Made by a program: the position numbers and the translations under genes. A DNA stretch of 40,541 nt from Bacteroidetes bacterium 43-16 (GTDB taxonomy: Bacteria > Bacteroidota > Bacteroidia > Chitinophagales > Chitinophagaceae): NCBI GenBank assembly GCA_001897525.1, contig MKTB01000030.1, forward strand, positions 1-40,541. The letters are read 5' to 3'. Under the pieces are notes generated by a model. The model ran no database searches. It saw nothing but the letters and a program-made list of their open reading frames with translations, and was not told the DNA's origin. Positions 15,767 through 25,824 of this stretch are shown here, piece by piece; positions within the stretch are counted from its first letter, which is position 1; each line of letters starts with the position of its first letter.

Positions 15767-17290
15767 TTATTTTTTAGGAGTTGTTTTCTTAGCTGCTGTT
15801 GCTGCTGTAGCAGTTGTAGCAGTAGCTTTTGCTGCAACCGGTTCTTCTGCTTTAGTTTCAGTCACTACCTCTTCTGGTTCGTTAACGTTCACTTCAAGCA
15901 TTTTCTCCAATTGACGTACCTCTTTTTTCAGTTCATAGATCGTTTTGTACAACTCATCTAATTCTGATTTTGTAGCTACCGGGAAACCAGTCAGCATTTT
16001 TTCAGATTGCAATTCAAACTCCTTACGTAATTTTAATTGCATAGCACTTACCTCTGCCATCAGTTGGCTGTAATCGTCGCTTTCAAATAATTCTACATAA
16101 ACTTTATCACCGATGTTCAACCACTCTTGGTACAAGGCAGTGATGTTGTTGATCTCAACACCGTTCTCCATTTTGCTGATGATATTGTCCACCAGGGAGT
16201 CTACTACTTTCTGACCTTGCTGGTACACCATATATTGCATTTCTGCATTTTTGATGTTGTAGATCGCAGTTTTATCCACGATAGCAGACCAGTCACTGGC
16301 GCTTTTCGTGTATTGATTAGGTGTGCTCATTTTTGCCAGGGGAGAGATCGCATTGGCAAAAGTTTGCTGCATATTAGTATATACATTAGCTGCATTTTCA
16401 AAAATGTTCTGACCGGCAAATGGGTTCATATTTTGAAAAGCTTCATTCGCTTGCTGGTAAGCATTTCTTCCTTGCCCGGCAAGATCCTTAAATGAATTCT
16501 GGAACATTTCAGTAGCTTGTTGGAAATACTGACGCGTATCATCTGTATTGAAACCGAAATAATTATTCATTAAATCTTTATAAGCATCAAAGTTGAAGTT
16601 CTTTTTAAACTCTTCTGCATTGAAGGTTTTGTCCTGGATAGATTTCCAGAAAGGTAACCACATTTCATAGAATTTAGTGAAGCCGGAAGATACATTCATC
16701 ATATTAGAAAAAGCATCTTTGCTGCCTGCACTTTGTAAATTCTCTGTCAACTGGCCAAAAGAATTTTTCATTAACTCCTGGTATTGATTGAAGAAACCCG
16801 TGAAGTTTTCATTTTGTGATTTGAATGAATCCATCATCGTGTTAGGATTGAACTGGTTCATCAGGTTAGCCCAGCTATTCGCAGTTTGCATCTGGCTGTA
16901 CCATTTATTCCAGTTGTTGAAAGCGTCCATTGGGTTCATTTTGCTGAAATCAGCATTCGGTGTATTATTTTTTAAGAAATTCTGGTTCATTTCCCAGCCT
17001 TTCTTGGCCATTTCTACCTGGTTGTTCAACCAGTTCTGGTAGTAAGAACCTGCTTTTTCAAAACTTTCTTTAGCTGTTTTAGTAGCGTTATCTACTTTTT
17101 CAGTAGAACCTGCAAATGTTTTCTTTTGTTGCTCTAACCAGTTTTTGTAGAATTCTCTACCTTTTTCCATGCTATCGCTAACGAATGAATTGTTGCTGGT
17201 CGCTTTTTTAGTGGTTTCAATTACATTGTCCACCAATTTTTGTTGTGCTTCCAATACGGTCTCTACGAAATTTTTGTTGTCTGTAGCCAT
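15767..17290 (-). CDS. PhaE/phasin-like protein
   Basis: 507 residues, cytosolic, strongly helical, rich in Asn, Gln, Phe and Trp. The N-terminal 110 residues look phasin-like (repeated F-x-x-W/Y-NWL-Q segments). The C-terminal part (about 350-465: VDSLVDNIISKMENG...LYQEWLNIGDKVYVELF...KSELDELYKTIYELKKEVRQLEKML) has the pattern of PhaE, the non-catalytic subunit of class III polyhydroxyalkanoate synthase. It ends in an Ala/Thr/Lys-rich tail (AAKATATTATAATAAKKTTPKK), like phasin and histone-like tails. No phaC lies in the window. It could coat polyester granules, help a distant PhaC, or do something else. A -33/-7 promoter pair lies upstream and a strong terminator downstream, so it is a single-gene unit. 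Confidence 0.6.
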   Translation of the reverse strand: MATDNKNFVETVLEAQQKLVDNVIETTKKATSNNSFVSDSMEKGREFYKNWLEQQKKTFAGSTEKVDNATKTAKESFEKAGSYYQNWLNNQVEMAKKGWEMNQNFLKNNTPNADFSKMNPMDAFNNWNKWYSQMQTANSWANLMNQFNPNTMMDSFKSQNENFTGFFNQYQELMKNSFGQLTENLQSAGSKDAFSNMMNVSSGFTKFYEMWLPFWKSIQDKTFNAEEFKKNFNFDAYKDLMNNYFGFNTDDTRQYFQQATEMFQNSFKDLAGQGRNAYQQANEAFQNMNPFAGQNIFENAANVYTNMQQTFANAISPLAKMSTPNQYTKSASDWSAIVDKTAIYNIKNAEMQYMVYQQGQKVVDSLVDNIISKMENGVEINNITALYQEWLNIGDKVYVELFESDDYSQLMAEVSAMQLKLRKEFELQSEKMLTGFPVATKSELDELYKTIYELKKEVRQLEKMLEVNVNEPEEVVTETKAEEPVAAKATATTATAATAAKKTTPKK

Positions 17291-17342
17291 TGTTTTGGTT
17301 TTTTATAAATGAGTTAAACTGTTTTTTATGATCAATATGAGG

Positions 17343-17373
17343 CAAAATTATAATGCGAAACCGTCTTCTGCAA
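17343..17373 (-). promoter_or_regulatory. Bacteroidota-type promoter of the PhaE-like gene
   Basis: On the minus strand TTG (17371-17373) and TAATTTTG (17343-17350) are spaced by 20 bases, matching the -33 TTTG/TTG and -7 TAnnTTTG consensus. The -7 box is 52 bases upstream of the ATG at 17290. The rest of 17291-17585 is AT-rich divergent intergenic sequence. Confidence 0.6.
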
Positions 17374-17585
17374 GGAATCTGTATTAATTTGATATGAAAT
17401 TAATGTGTTGTTTTATTGTTTAATTTGTATTTTATTGATTTATAAATAATTAAACATTAATAATTAACAATTAATCATTATTATAAGCGATTTAGCTTAT
17501 AAAATAATCTTCACCTTCCTCAGAAACCAGTTTTTACATTTTCAAAACACTATTTCCACTAACTTCGGCAATCCTTTTTAAGATT

Positions 17586-18119
17586 ATGTTTATGCGAGCG
17601 TTCAGATTATTGTTATTGGCGATCCTGTTGCCTGGATTTTTATCTGCTGCAAGGGCCCAGAAAGTGCCTGAAGTGATGAAAACCTCCTTTTCCAAAACTT
17701 CCTTAAGTCAATATGTATATACGCCTTCCGGCGATTCCCTCAGGATGAGCAAGGTGCTGGATAAGTATAAGAAGCAGGTAGTGGTTCTGGACCTCTGGGC
17801 AGGCTGGTGTAAAGACTGTATCGGCGTAATGGAAGACAATAAAGCACTGAAAGCAAAATACCCCGGCGTTAAATTTGTCTACCTCTCGCTGGACCGATCG
17901 GATACGGCCTGGCAAAAAGCCATGAACAAACATGGTCTGAGCGGCGAGGCCAATTACTGGTTTAAAGAAGGCTGGAAAAATAATTTTACCAATTATATAG
18001 ACCTGAACTGGATCCCAAGATATATGGTACTGGACAAAAAAGCCAGAATCTCAGGCTATTATCTCGTGCACCCCAAAGATCCCGCATTTACTGCGTTGCT
18101 GGATCGTTTAACAAAGTAA
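17586..18119 (+). CDS. TlpA-like periplasmic thioredoxin
   Basis: 177 residues. Signal peptide MFMRAFRLLLLAILLPGFLSAARAQ, then a thioredoxin fold with the redox motif WCKDC (Trp74, Cys75, Cys78) and the cis-Pro loop at WIPRYMVLD. Predicted to reduce or isomerise thiols outside the cytoplasm, as in cytochrome c maturation or envelope stress. The ATG at 17592 is a possible alternative start. A DsbD-type electron donor follows 66 bases downstream, a natural partner that would keep this thioredoxin reduced. Confidence 0.88.
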   Translation: MFMRAFRLLLLAILLPGFLSAARAQKVPEVMKTSFSKTSLSQYVYTPSGDSLRMSKVLDKYKKQVVVLDLWAGWCKDCIGVMEDNKALKAKYPGVKFVYLSLDRSDTAWQKAMNKHGLSGEANYWFKEGWKNNFTNYIDLNWIPRYMVLDKKARISGYYLVHPKDPAFTALLDRLTK

Positions 18120-18185
18120 CTAATGTTTCTCATTGGTAGTATTTTTTTACTAAATTGCGTGATTAACTTTTGATTAAAAATAACA

Positions 18186-20336
18186 ATGAACAGATTTCTG
18201 GTTTTATTGCTCAGCTTGTTTGCAAGTCTGAATACTGTAGCTCAAATACAAAAAGATCCTACCAAATGGAGCTACGAGGTAAAGAAAAAAGCAGGTAAAG
18301 AAAATACTTACGACCTTGTTTTTAATGTAAAACTTGATCCTCATTGGCATTTGTGGGCTTTCGAACCAGGTGGCGACGGTATGCTGATCTCTCCGAGTTT
18401 TGACTTCAAGAAAAATCCTGACGTTAAACTGATCGGGAAAGTAAAAGAGGCCGGCAAAAAGATCAGTAAAGATTTTGACGGCGAAGAGGGTGATGAGCAC
18501 ATGTTTGAAAACAATGTGACCTATACCCAAACCGTAGAAGTAAAACAGAATACAACGATTACCGGTAAGCATATTTACCAGTCCTGTGATGAGACCCGTT
18601 GTCTTTCACCGGTGACCAAACCATTCAGTTTTGTCATAAAAGATGCGATCGCTAAAGTGGACACAGCTGCCGGAGCTGAGGACAGTATAGCATTGGCTGC
18701 AGCTGCTGAAGACACAGCTGCGCAGCACAAAGATTCTGATTCAAGCGCTATTGCGGCAAATCATCCCGGCAGCGGAGCTGCAGGTAATACAAACGGTACG
18801 GCTGATGCCGGTACAAACGGTCCTGCTGCTAAAGATAAGCCCGGTTCCGGTTCCCTCTGGATGGTATTTATTACCGGCTTAGGAGCAGGCTTACTGGCCG
18901 TATTGACCCCATGTATCTATTCTATGATACCAATTACCGTGAGCTTTTTTACCAAAAAAGTAAGCTCCCGTTCCCAGGGCATCAAGAAAGCCTTATTTTA
19001 TTCCTTATCCATCATTGTTATTTTTACCGTTTTAGGTTTAGGTATTACAGCCGCTTTCGGGGCTAATGCCTTAAACAACCTATCCACCAACTGGATCGCC
19101 AATATGGTGTTCTTCGCCATATTCATGGTATTTGCCTTCTCCTTTCTGGGCGCTTTTGAACTCACCTTACCGGCCAGCTGGTCGAGCAGGATGGGTTCCA
19201 AGTCCAACAGCAGCAGCTATGGCGGTATCTTCTTTATGGCCCTGACCCTGGTGATTGTTTCCTTCTCCTGTACCTCTGCCTTTATCGGTGGGGTAGCGGT
19301 GATGGCGAGCAATGGCGGCCGTATGGGACCATTGGTAGGTTTTGGTAGCTTCGGTTTAGGCATAGCCTTGCCTTTTGCCATCTTTGCCACCTTCCCTTCT
19401 TACCTTAAAAATTTAGAAAAACCGGGTGGCTGGCAAAATGCCCTTAAAGTAACCCTTGGTTTTGTAGAGCTGGCCCTGGCCATGAAGTTCTTATCCAATG
19501 CAGACCTGGCACAGGGATGGCGTTTGCTGGACCGTGAAGTGTTTATCGGTATCTGGGTGATCCTGGCTATCCTGCTTGGTCTTTATCTTCTTGGTAAACT
19601 GACCTTCTTCCATGACAGTGAATTACCAAAAAACCACTTTGGCATTGCTTACCTTTCCGTGCCGCGCTTAATGCTGGCTATTACTTCTTTTGCTTTTGCA
19701 ATCTATCTTTTACCGGGTATGTGGGGCGCTCCATTAAAAGCCTTAAGCGCTTTTGTGCCGCCGATGGGTACCCAGGACTTTGTCTCCGGAGGTGGCGGAA
19801 GTACCGCAGCTCATGGAGATGCCAAAGGACCGAGGCCGGTGAAATATGTAGACAAATTGCACATGTATGAGCCTAATGTGGCTAAGGAACATGGCCTGGT
19901 TACCTATTTTGATGTAGATGAAGCTAAAGCAGCCGCTAAAATCCTGAAAAAGCCGCTCATGATCGACTTTACCGGCATTACCTGTGTGAACTGCCGTAAG
20001 ATGGAAGGACAGGTATGGTCCAATCCTGAGGTGATGAAAATGATGAAAGAAGACTTTGTGGTTGTATCGCTGTATGGTGATTATGATAAAGAAGACCTGC
20101 CTAAAGAAGAGCAATTTTTCTCTAAAGCATTAAATGCAAAAGTAGTGACCCTGGGCGATAAAGTAGATGACTACCAGGCTTCCCGCTTTAATTCAAATAC
20201 ACAACCCTTTTACTTCTTTATAGACGAAAATGATGTGCAGCTTCATCCGAAAGGATATGAGTATGACCCTTCGGTGCCTAAATTTATTGCACACCTGAAA
20301 GAAGTCATTGCAAAATACAAGGAACTGCATCCTTAA
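18186..20336 (+). CDS. dsbD: DsbD-type thiol:disulfide interchange protein
   Basis: 716 residues with all three DsbD parts. After the signal peptide (cleavage near TVAQ) comes the periplasmic alpha domain with the cysteine pair in SCDETRC (about residues 137-142). An Ala/Gly/Asp/Ser-rich linker (about 158-220) leads to the membrane domain, with the paired cysteines in LTPCIYSMIP and FSCTSAF. The C-terminal thioredoxin domain carries CVNC within FTGITCVNCRKME. The protein moves electrons from cytosolic thioredoxin to periplasmic partners. It probably serves the TlpA-like protein just upstream. The membrane part is of the CcdA/DsbD family, and a PG-W module and an extra helix pair precede the C-terminal domain. 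Confidence 0.93.
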   Translation: MNRFLVLLLSLFASLNTVAQIQKDPTKWSYEVKKKAGKENTYDLVFNVKLDPHWHLWAFEPGGDGMLISPSFDFKKNPDVKLIGKVKEAGKKISKDFDGEEGDEHMFENNVTYTQTVEVKQNTTITGKHIYQSCDETRCLSPVTKPFSFVIKDAIAKVDTAAGAEDSIALAAAAEDTAAQHKDSDSSAIAANHPGSGAAGNTNGTADAGTNGPAAKDKPGSGSLWMVFITGLGAGLLAVLTPCIYSMIPITVSFFTKKVSSRSQGIKKALFYSLSIIVIFTVLGLGITAAFGANALNNLSTNWIANMVFFAIFMVFAFSFLGAFELTLPASWSSRMGSKSNSSSYGGIFFMALTLVIVSFSCTSAFIGGVAVMASNGGRMGPLVGFGSFGLGIALPFAIFATFPSYLKNLEKPGGWQNALKVTLGFVELALAMKFLSNADLAQGWRLLDREVFIGIWVILAILLGLYLLGKLTFFHDSELPKNHFGIAYLSVPRLMLAITSFAFAIYLLPGMWGAPLKALSAFVPPMGTQDFVSGGGGSTAAHGDAKGPRPVKYVDKLHMYEPNVAKEHGLVTYFDVDEAKAAAKILKKPLMIDFTGITCVNCRKMEGQVWSNPEVMKMMKEDFVVVSLYGDYDKEDLPKEEQFFSKALNAKVVTLGDKVDDYQASRFNSNTQPFYFFIDENDVQLHPKGYEYDPSVPKFIAHLKEVIAKYKELHP

Positions 20337-20354
20337 AATTTTTTCATATGGAAT

Positions 20355-20391
20355 AACGTTGTTGGAAGAAAGTATTCCGGCAACGTTTTTT
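20355..20391 (+). terminator. Terminator after dsbD
   Basis: aacgttgttgg (20355-20365) pairs with ccggcaacgtt (20377-20387) using two G-T wobbles, followed by a T-run. It sits 18 bases after the dsbD stop and just before the next start at 20406. Confidence 0.7.
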
Positions 20392-20405
20392 ATTTATAGC
20401 AATTC

Positions 20406-22367
20406 ATGTCTTTTATAAGATTATCGGTCCAAAAAATTTTGTATCAGTTGCTGATCCTGGTCTTGTTTTATACCTTGTTCAGGGGCTTGTTCTATGCATT
20501 CAACCTATCAGAAATACAGGCGGTTGACAAAGGACAATTATGGTCAGTCATAAAGGGCGGACTGAGGTTTGACCTGGCGGCCATCATGTACCTGAATGCG
20601 CTTTGGATCTTGCTGACCTTAGTCTTTCCATTGGACATTAAACAAAAAGCGCTGCGGCATTTCATCTCCTTTACCTTCTGGTTTCCCAACACCATAGCCT
20701 TTTTACTGGAGATCAGCGACTGGGTGTACTTTAACTTCAACCGTAAACGCGCTACCATAGAGATCTTTGACCTCATCTTTTCCAAAGGCGATTTCCTGAA
20801 TTTGTTGCCCAATTACCTGCAGAAATTCTGGTTTGTACCCATCATTGCTGTGCTTGCCATTGCCTTGCTGATCTGGTCTCATAAATGGCTGAACCGCCGT
20901 TTTACGGCACGATGGCGCATCTTTGTTCAGCTGAATTTCAGGAATAATCGTACAGATCGTTTTGTCCTCAGGCCACTGTGTATCTTGTTGCTGGCAGGCA
21001 TCGCGGTAATACTGATCCGCGGTGGTTTCCAGCTGCAGCCTATAGCCAACCGTACCGCGGTGCTGTACACCAGTCCGGCACAGTCGCCCCTGGTGCTGAA
21101 CACGCCCTTTTCCATCATCAGTTCGCTGGAAAGCGGCCGGCTGGAGGACGTTCATTTTATGGAAGATGCACAGGCCGATCAGCTCATCCAACCCATCAAG
21201 CAATACCACCAGGATCCCGGTTGGGCCAAAAAGAATGTTGTGGTTATTGTCTGGGAGAGTTTTTCCAAAAGATATACTAAAGAAGGGGGCAGTATAGGCG
21301 TTACCCCTTTCTTTGACAGTTTGAGTGCAAAAGGACATTTATTTACCAATGCTTATGCCAATGCTTTAAGGTCTAATGAAGGTGTACCGGCTATTTTTTC
21401 CGGTTTCCCGGCAATGATGGAAGGTCCGGCGATCAATTCTATCTATGCCAATACTGTCGTAGATGCCTTACCGGCACTGCTTAAAGCAGAAGGCTACACC
21501 ACTGCATTTTTCCATGGAGGCACTAATGGCACTATGGGTTTTGATGTGTATGCTAAAAGAGCTGGTTTTGATCACTATTTTGGCAGGACAGAATATGCCA
21601 ATGAAAAAGATTTTGACGGTACCTGGGGCATCTGGGACAAGCCCTTCCTGGACTTTGCCCTTCAGAAAATAAGTACTTTTAAACAACCGTTTTTTACGGG
21701 CATTTTTACCCTTACCTCTCATGTGCCCTTTCATGTGCCTAAAGGCTTTAAACCCACGGCACCGGGCTTTGACCGGGATATTGAGATCAGTATGAATTAT
21801 ACCGACTGGGCATTGTCGCAGTTCTTTAAGCAGGCTGTAGCCCAGGAATGGTATCATAATACAGTATTTGTCATTACTGCCGATCACACCAATCCTTATG
21901 TAGATAATCCCTTCCAGGGCGAGGGCCTGGGCAGGTACCAGGTGCCCATCCTGATCATAGATCCGGGCAATGCTGCCCTAAATGAAAAAGACAGTACGCT
22001 GGTGCAACAGTTGGATATTATCCCTTCTGTGCTGGATTACCTCAAATATCCTAAACCCTTTTTTGCATTGGGCAACAGCGCCTGGGATAGCTTGGCCAAT
22101 CGTTTCTTCATCACCTACCTGTCCGGGAATTATAATATGATCCGGAACGGCTATCATATCAAAACAAAAGGATTTGATATGGCTGAGATCTACCGCTATC
22201 CCCAGGATAGTGCCGATACGCAGAATATCTACGTACAGGAAAAGAACGCCTTGCCCGTAAAGGAGACCGAAAGCTATTTTAAGGCATTGATACAAATACT
22301 GCACAAAGGCATGATTAATGATCGGTTAAGTCTGCATACTTACCCTGCAAAGAGCGGAACACAATAG
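20406..22367 (+). CDS. LtaS-like sulfatase-family membrane phosphotransferase
   Basis: 653 residues. The first 220 or so hold about five membrane helices; from about residue 275 an alkaline-phosphatase/sulfatase fold faces the periplasm. Visible metal-site elements are NVVVIVWESF (Glu284), TSHVPFHVP and TADHTNP; the nucleophile region reads LRSNEGVPAIFSGFP with Ser323 in the place usually held by Thr or Ser. Family members transfer phosphoglycerol or phosphoethanolamine to envelope glycans or lipids. Gram-negative members are common in Bacteroidota but do not make lipoteichoic acid; the acceptor here is unknown. Confidence 0.88.
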   Translation: MSFIRLSVQKILYQLLILVLFYTLFRGLFYAFNLSEIQAVDKGQLWSVIKGGLRFDLAAIMYLNALWILLTLVFPLDIKQKALRHFISFTFWFPNTIAFLLEISDWVYFNFNRKRATIEIFDLIFSKGDFLNLLPNYLQKFWFVPIIAVLAIALLIWSHKWLNRRFTARWRIFVQLNFRNNRTDRFVLRPLCILLLAGIAVILIRGGFQLQPIANRTAVLYTSPAQSPLVLNTPFSIISSLESGRLEDVHFMEDAQADQLIQPIKQYHQDPGWAKKNVVVIVWESFSKRYTKEGGSIGVTPFFDSLSAKGHLFTNAYANALRSNEGVPAIFSGFPAMMEGPAINSIYANTVVDALPALLKAEGYTTAFFHGGTNGTMGFDVYAKRAGFDHYFGRTEYANEKDFDGTWGIWDKPFLDFALQKISTFKQPFFTGIFTLTSHVPFHVPKGFKPTAPGFDRDIEISMNYTDWALSQFFKQAVAQEWYHNTVFVITADHTNPYVDNPFQGEGLGRYQVPILIIDPGNAALNEKDSTLVQQLDIIPSVLDYLKYPKPFFALGNSAWDSLANRFFITYLSGNYNMIRNGYHIKTKGFDMAEIYRYPQDSADTQNIYVQEKNALPVKETESYFKALIQILHKGMINDRLSLHTYPAKSGTQ

Positions 22368-22376
22368 TTTTTTCGT

Positions 22377-22384
22377 TATTTTTG
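22377..22384 (+). promoter_or_regulatory. Possible -7 box (TATTTTTG) before the phosphoribosyltransferase gene
   Basis: Matches TAnnTTTG, 29 bases upstream of the ATG at 22413, but I see no TTG at the usual -33 distance. Confidence 0.35.
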
Positions 22385-22412
22385 TAGGATATAGACTAAT
22401 TGAAAAAACTGC

Positions 22413-22904
22413 ATGCAAGTCCCTATTTTAAGTAAAGAACAGATTGCCCGTAAGATAAAAAGAATGGCTTATGAGATCTGGGAAGAAAACAGCAAAGAGC
22501 AGGAAGTCATCATTTTTGGCATCGCCGAAGGTGGCGCCGTTTTGGCATCTTCCTTAAAAAAGGTTTTAGACAAAGAGTCTGACCTTAAAACTACACTAGA
22601 GATCCTGAAATTAGACAAGAACGACGTTACCAGCTTTAACTATACTCCTTCTGCTGATATTAAGGGCAAGAGTATCGTAATAGTTGATGATGTAGCCAAT
22701 TCCGGGAAAACTTTATTGTATGTGATGAAGCCGCTGCTTGATTTTGCACCCAAGAAGATCCAGCTGGTGGTACTCGTGGACCGGAAGCATAAAAACTATC
22801 CTGTGGTGCCCGATGTGATCGGTTTTTCTGTAGCTTCCACTTTACAGGAGCATATTCTCGTCAGTTGCGAAGGCGACAAGATTACGGGCGCATTTTTAGA
22901 ATAA
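22413..22904 (+). CDS. PyrR-like phosphoribosyltransferase
   Basis: 163 residues, the usual size of a type I phosphoribosyltransferase. The PRPP-binding signature is SIVIVDDVANSGKTLLY (about residues 87-103), and a conserved DRKHKNYPVVPDVIGFSV segment follows, as in PyrR and hypoxanthine/uracil transferases. In Bacteroidota such proteins are often labelled PyrR, but no pyrimidine genes or attenuator are seen here, so the base specificity is open. Stands alone between the LtaS-like gene and clpC. Confidence 0.8.
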   Translation: MQVPILSKEQIARKIKRMAYEIWEENSKEQEVIIFGIAEGGAVLASSLKKVLDKESDLKTTLEILKLDKNDVTSFNYTPSADIKGKSIVIVDDVANSGKTLLYVMKPLLDFAPKKIQLVVLVDRKHKNYPVVPDVIGFSVASTLQEHILVSCEGDKITGAFLE

Positions 22905-23031
22905 GTCAAAATGGCGCTAAAATTTTGTTTGTATGATTATTGCTGACGATATAGTATTATCTTAGCACATACAAGGTTTAGATCTGGAGCGAAGGATAGA
23001 ACGAATTGTTAACGAATTAATCAAAGAAAAA

Positions 23032-25608
23032 ATGGATTCGAATTTCTCACAAAGAGTGAAAGATATTATCTCTTACAGCCGGGAAGAGGCTATAAGACTG
23101 GGTAATCCTTTTATCGGAACGGAGCATTTTCTTTTAGGTATCTTAAGGGAAGGTGCAGGCACGCCTACGCATATCTTGAACGCTATGAATGCTGATATGA
23201 ACGGCATTAAAAATGATATTGAAAACCTGATCAGAGACACCGACAGCAATGGGCAGCAGGTAACCAACCTGCCTTTGACCCGCCAGGCGGAAAAAGTGAT
23301 CAGACTGGCGATACTGGAAGCTAAAGCACTGAAAAGTACGATAGTGGAAGCAGAGCACCTGATGTTATCTATCTTGAAAAACAAAGAAAGCGCTACCGCA
23401 GAAGTATTGAAAGGATATAGTATCACCTATGACAAGTTCATCGAAGAACTGTCTCATATTATGGGCGGCGATGTGAGCGGTCAGGGTGAAGGAGATGGTG
23501 GTGGCGGTGGCTACGACTATGAAGGGGATGAGCCTAAGCAAAAACCGGCAAATCCCGGGAACAGCAAATCCAAAACCCCGGTTCTGGACAACTTTGGCCG
23601 TGACGTTACCCGCATGGCAGAGATTGGCAGCTTAGATCCTATCGTAGGTCGTGAAAAAGAGATCGAGCGTGTATCGCAGATCTTGTCGCGCCGTAAGAAA
23701 AACAATCCTATCCTGATCGGTGAACCTGGTGTGGGTAAAACAGCGATCGTTGAGGGCCTGGCTTTACGTATTGTACAGCGCAAAGTGAGCCGCGTACTTT
23801 TCGATAAGAGAGTCATCTCCCTCGACTTGGCAGCCCTGGTTGCCGGTACCAAATACCGCGGACAGTTTGAAGAGCGCATGAAAGCAATCATGAATGAACT
23901 GGAAAAAAACAAAGATGTGATCCTGTTTATTGATGAGATCCATACGATCGTAGGTGCCGGTGGCGCAAGCGGTTCCCTGGATGCTTCCAATATCTTCAAG
24001 CCGGCATTGGCGCGTGGCGAACTGCAATGTATCGGTGCATCCACTTTGGATGAATACCGTAATAATATTGAGAAAGATGGTGCCTTAGACCGTCGTTTCC
24101 AGAAAGTATTGATCGAAGCACCTTCTATTGATGAAGCCATCACGATCTTAAATAACATCCGTCCCAAATACGAAGAGTTCCATAACGTTAGCTATGACCA
24201 GGAAGCGATTGAAGCCTGTGTGAAGCTGAGTGAGCGCTATATGACCGATCGTTTATTGCCGGATAAAGCTATTGATGTATTGGATGAAGTAGGGGCACGT
24301 GTGCACCTGAAAAATATCAATGTGCCGCAGAACGTACTGGAACTGGAAGCGAAGATCGAAGATATTAAACTGGAGAAGAACAGGGTAGTGAAAAGCCAGC
24401 GCTTTGAAGAGGCTGCTGCTTTGAGAGACCGTGAGAAAAAACTCGGGGAAGAACTGGAAAAAGCAAAACAGGACTGGGAAGAAGAGGTTAAGAATAAGCG
24501 TTACCCGATCACAGAAGAGGATATTGCAGAGGTGATCAGCATGATGACCGGTATCCCTGTGATGAGAATGGTAGAAGCAGAATCTGAAAAACTGCGTCGT
24601 ATGGGCGATGATCTTAAAGGGTCTGTAGTAGGCCAGGATGAAGCGGTAGGTAAGGTAGTGAAAGCTATTCAGCGTAACCGTGTAGGCTTGAAAGATCCTA
24701 AGAAACCGATCGGTTCCTTTATCTTCTTAGGCCCTACTGGTGTGGGTAAAACAGAGTTGGCCCGTACATTGGCCCGCCAGATATTTGACAGTGAAGATGC
24801 GCTGGTGCGTGTGGACATGAGTGAGTACATGGAGAAATTCTCTTTGAGCCGCCTGATCGGTGCGCCTCCGGGATATGTGGGTTATGAAGAAGGCGGACAA
24901 CTGACGGAAAAAATCCGCAGAAAGCCTTATTCTGTAGTCCTGCTGGATGAGATCGAGAAAGCACATCCTGATATTTTCAATATCCTGTTGCAGGTGTTGG
25001 ATGACGGACAGCTGACAGACGGATTGGGTAGAAAAGTAGACTTTAAGAATACCATCATCATCATGACCTCTAATATTGGTGTACGCCAGTTGAAAGAGTT
25101 CGGAGATGGTGTAGGTTTTGCTACCTCTGCCAAGACTTCCAATACAGAAGAGAACAACCGTGCGGTGATTGAAAAAGCGCTTAAGCGTACCTTCAGTCCT
25201 GAGTTCCTGAACCGTATTGATGATGTGATCATCTTCAATACCCTGACAGAAGCGGATATCAATGTGATCATCGATATCATTATGAAAGGTGTGTTGAACC
25301 GGATGAAAGATCTCGGATTCTCCCTGACACTGACTGACTCGGCCCGTAAATTCCTGGTAGAAAAAGGTTATGACCAGCAGTTTGGTGCAAGACCGCTGCA
25401 CAGGGCTATTCAGAAATACCTTGAAGATCCTTTGGCAGAAGAAATTCTGAGCAAAAATCTTGGGGAAGGAGATAAAGCGCATGCTGATTTTGATGAAGCC
25501 ACAGGAAAGATCGTATTTAAGATCACCAAACCCGGTGCTAAAAAGTCTGCCAAACCAAAGGGCAGCAGTGCCACACCGGAGGCAGATGATGCCAAATCTG
25601 AAGAATAA
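23032..25608 (+). CDS. clpC: ClpC, AAA+ unfoldase of the Clp protease
   Basis: 858 residues. Two N-terminal Clp repeats (to about 145), a Gly/Asp-rich linker (149-170), AAA1 with Walker A GEPGVGKT (230-237) and Walker [10 protein letters not shown], a UVR-type helical segment around 450-485 ([24 protein letters not shown]), AAA2 with Walker A GPTGVGKT (567-574) and [13 protein letters not shown], and a C-terminal D2-small domain. The VGF tripeptide in GDGVGFATS (about residue 695) fits the loop that docks to ClpP, so it feeds the protease rather than acting as a ClpB disaggregase. The UVR segment and N-domain distinguish it from ClpA and ClpB. Monocistronic, with a terminator after it. Confidence 0.97.
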   Translation: MDSNFSQRVKDIISYSREEAIRLGNPFIGTEHFLLGILREGAGTPTHILNAMNADMNGIKNDIENLIRDTDSNGQQVTNLPLTRQAEKVIRLAILEAKALKSTIVEAEHLMLSILKNKESATAEVLKGYSITYDKFIEELSHIMGGDVSGQGEGDGGGGGYDYEGDEPKQKPANPGNSKSKTPVLDNFGRDVTRMAEIGSLDPIVGREKEIERVSQILSRRKKNNPILIGEPGVGKTAIVEGLALRIVQRKVSRVLFDKRVISLDLAALVAGTKYRGQFEERMKAIMNELEKNKDVILFIDEIHTIVGAGGASGSLDASNIFKPALARGELQCIGASTLDEYRNNIEKDGALDRRFQKVLIEAPSIDEAITILNNIRPKYEEFHNVSYDQEAIEACVKLSERYMTDRLLPDKAIDVLDEVGARVHLKNINVPQNVLELEAKIEDIKLEKNRVVKSQRFEEAAALRDREKKLGEELEKAKQDWEEEVKNKRYPITEEDIAEVISMMTGIPVMRMVEAESEKLRRMGDDLKGSVVGQDEAVGKVVKAIQRNRVGLKDPKKPIGSFIFLGPTGVGKTELARTLARQIFDSEDALVRVDMSEYMEKFSLSRLIGAPPGYVGYEEGGQLTEKIRRKPYSVVLLDEIEKAHPDIFNILLQVLDDGQLTDGLGRKVDFKNTIIIMTSNIGVRQLKEFGDGVGFATSAKTSNTEENNRAVIEKALKRTFSPEFLNRIDDVIIFNTLTEADINVIIDIIMKGVLNRMKDLGFSLTLTDSARKFLVEKGYDQQFGARPLHRAIQKYLEDPLAEEILSKNLGEGDKAHADFDEATGKIVFKITKPGAKKSAKPKGSSATPEADDAKSEE

Positions 25609-25630
25609 TCCGTTGATTTTTTAATATACG

Positions 25631-25667
25631 ATAAGCCTTGTCATTTTTGACAAGGCTTATTTTTTTA
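25631..25667 (+). terminator. Rho-independent terminator of clpC
   Basis: Perfect stem ataagccttgtca / tgacaaggcttat (25631-25643 and 25648-25660) with loop TTTT, followed by seven T. Confidence 0.92.
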
Positions 25668-25824
25668 TGCCAGGTATTTTATACCTAACTTATTGATTTT
25701 TATTTAATTGTTAGTCTATTTGGAATGACTTTTATGAATAGTGTTCTGGCGGACACGCATCAATTTGTTATTAATATTTTTATAATGCTTAATGTGCTTT
25801 ATATTGCAGTACATTTTAAAGATT

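Noticed and set aside
20406-22367. Lipoteichoic acid synthase as exact function
   Set aside because: The fold fits, but a Gram-negative Bacteroidota member does not make lipoteichoic acid; only family-level function is supported.
23517-24167. 216-codon minus-strand open frame inside clpC, and similar long antisense frames in mutS, purH and the LtaS-like gene
   Set aside because: Typical shadows of strongly biased coding sequence; no start context, no domain, full overlap with well-supported genes.
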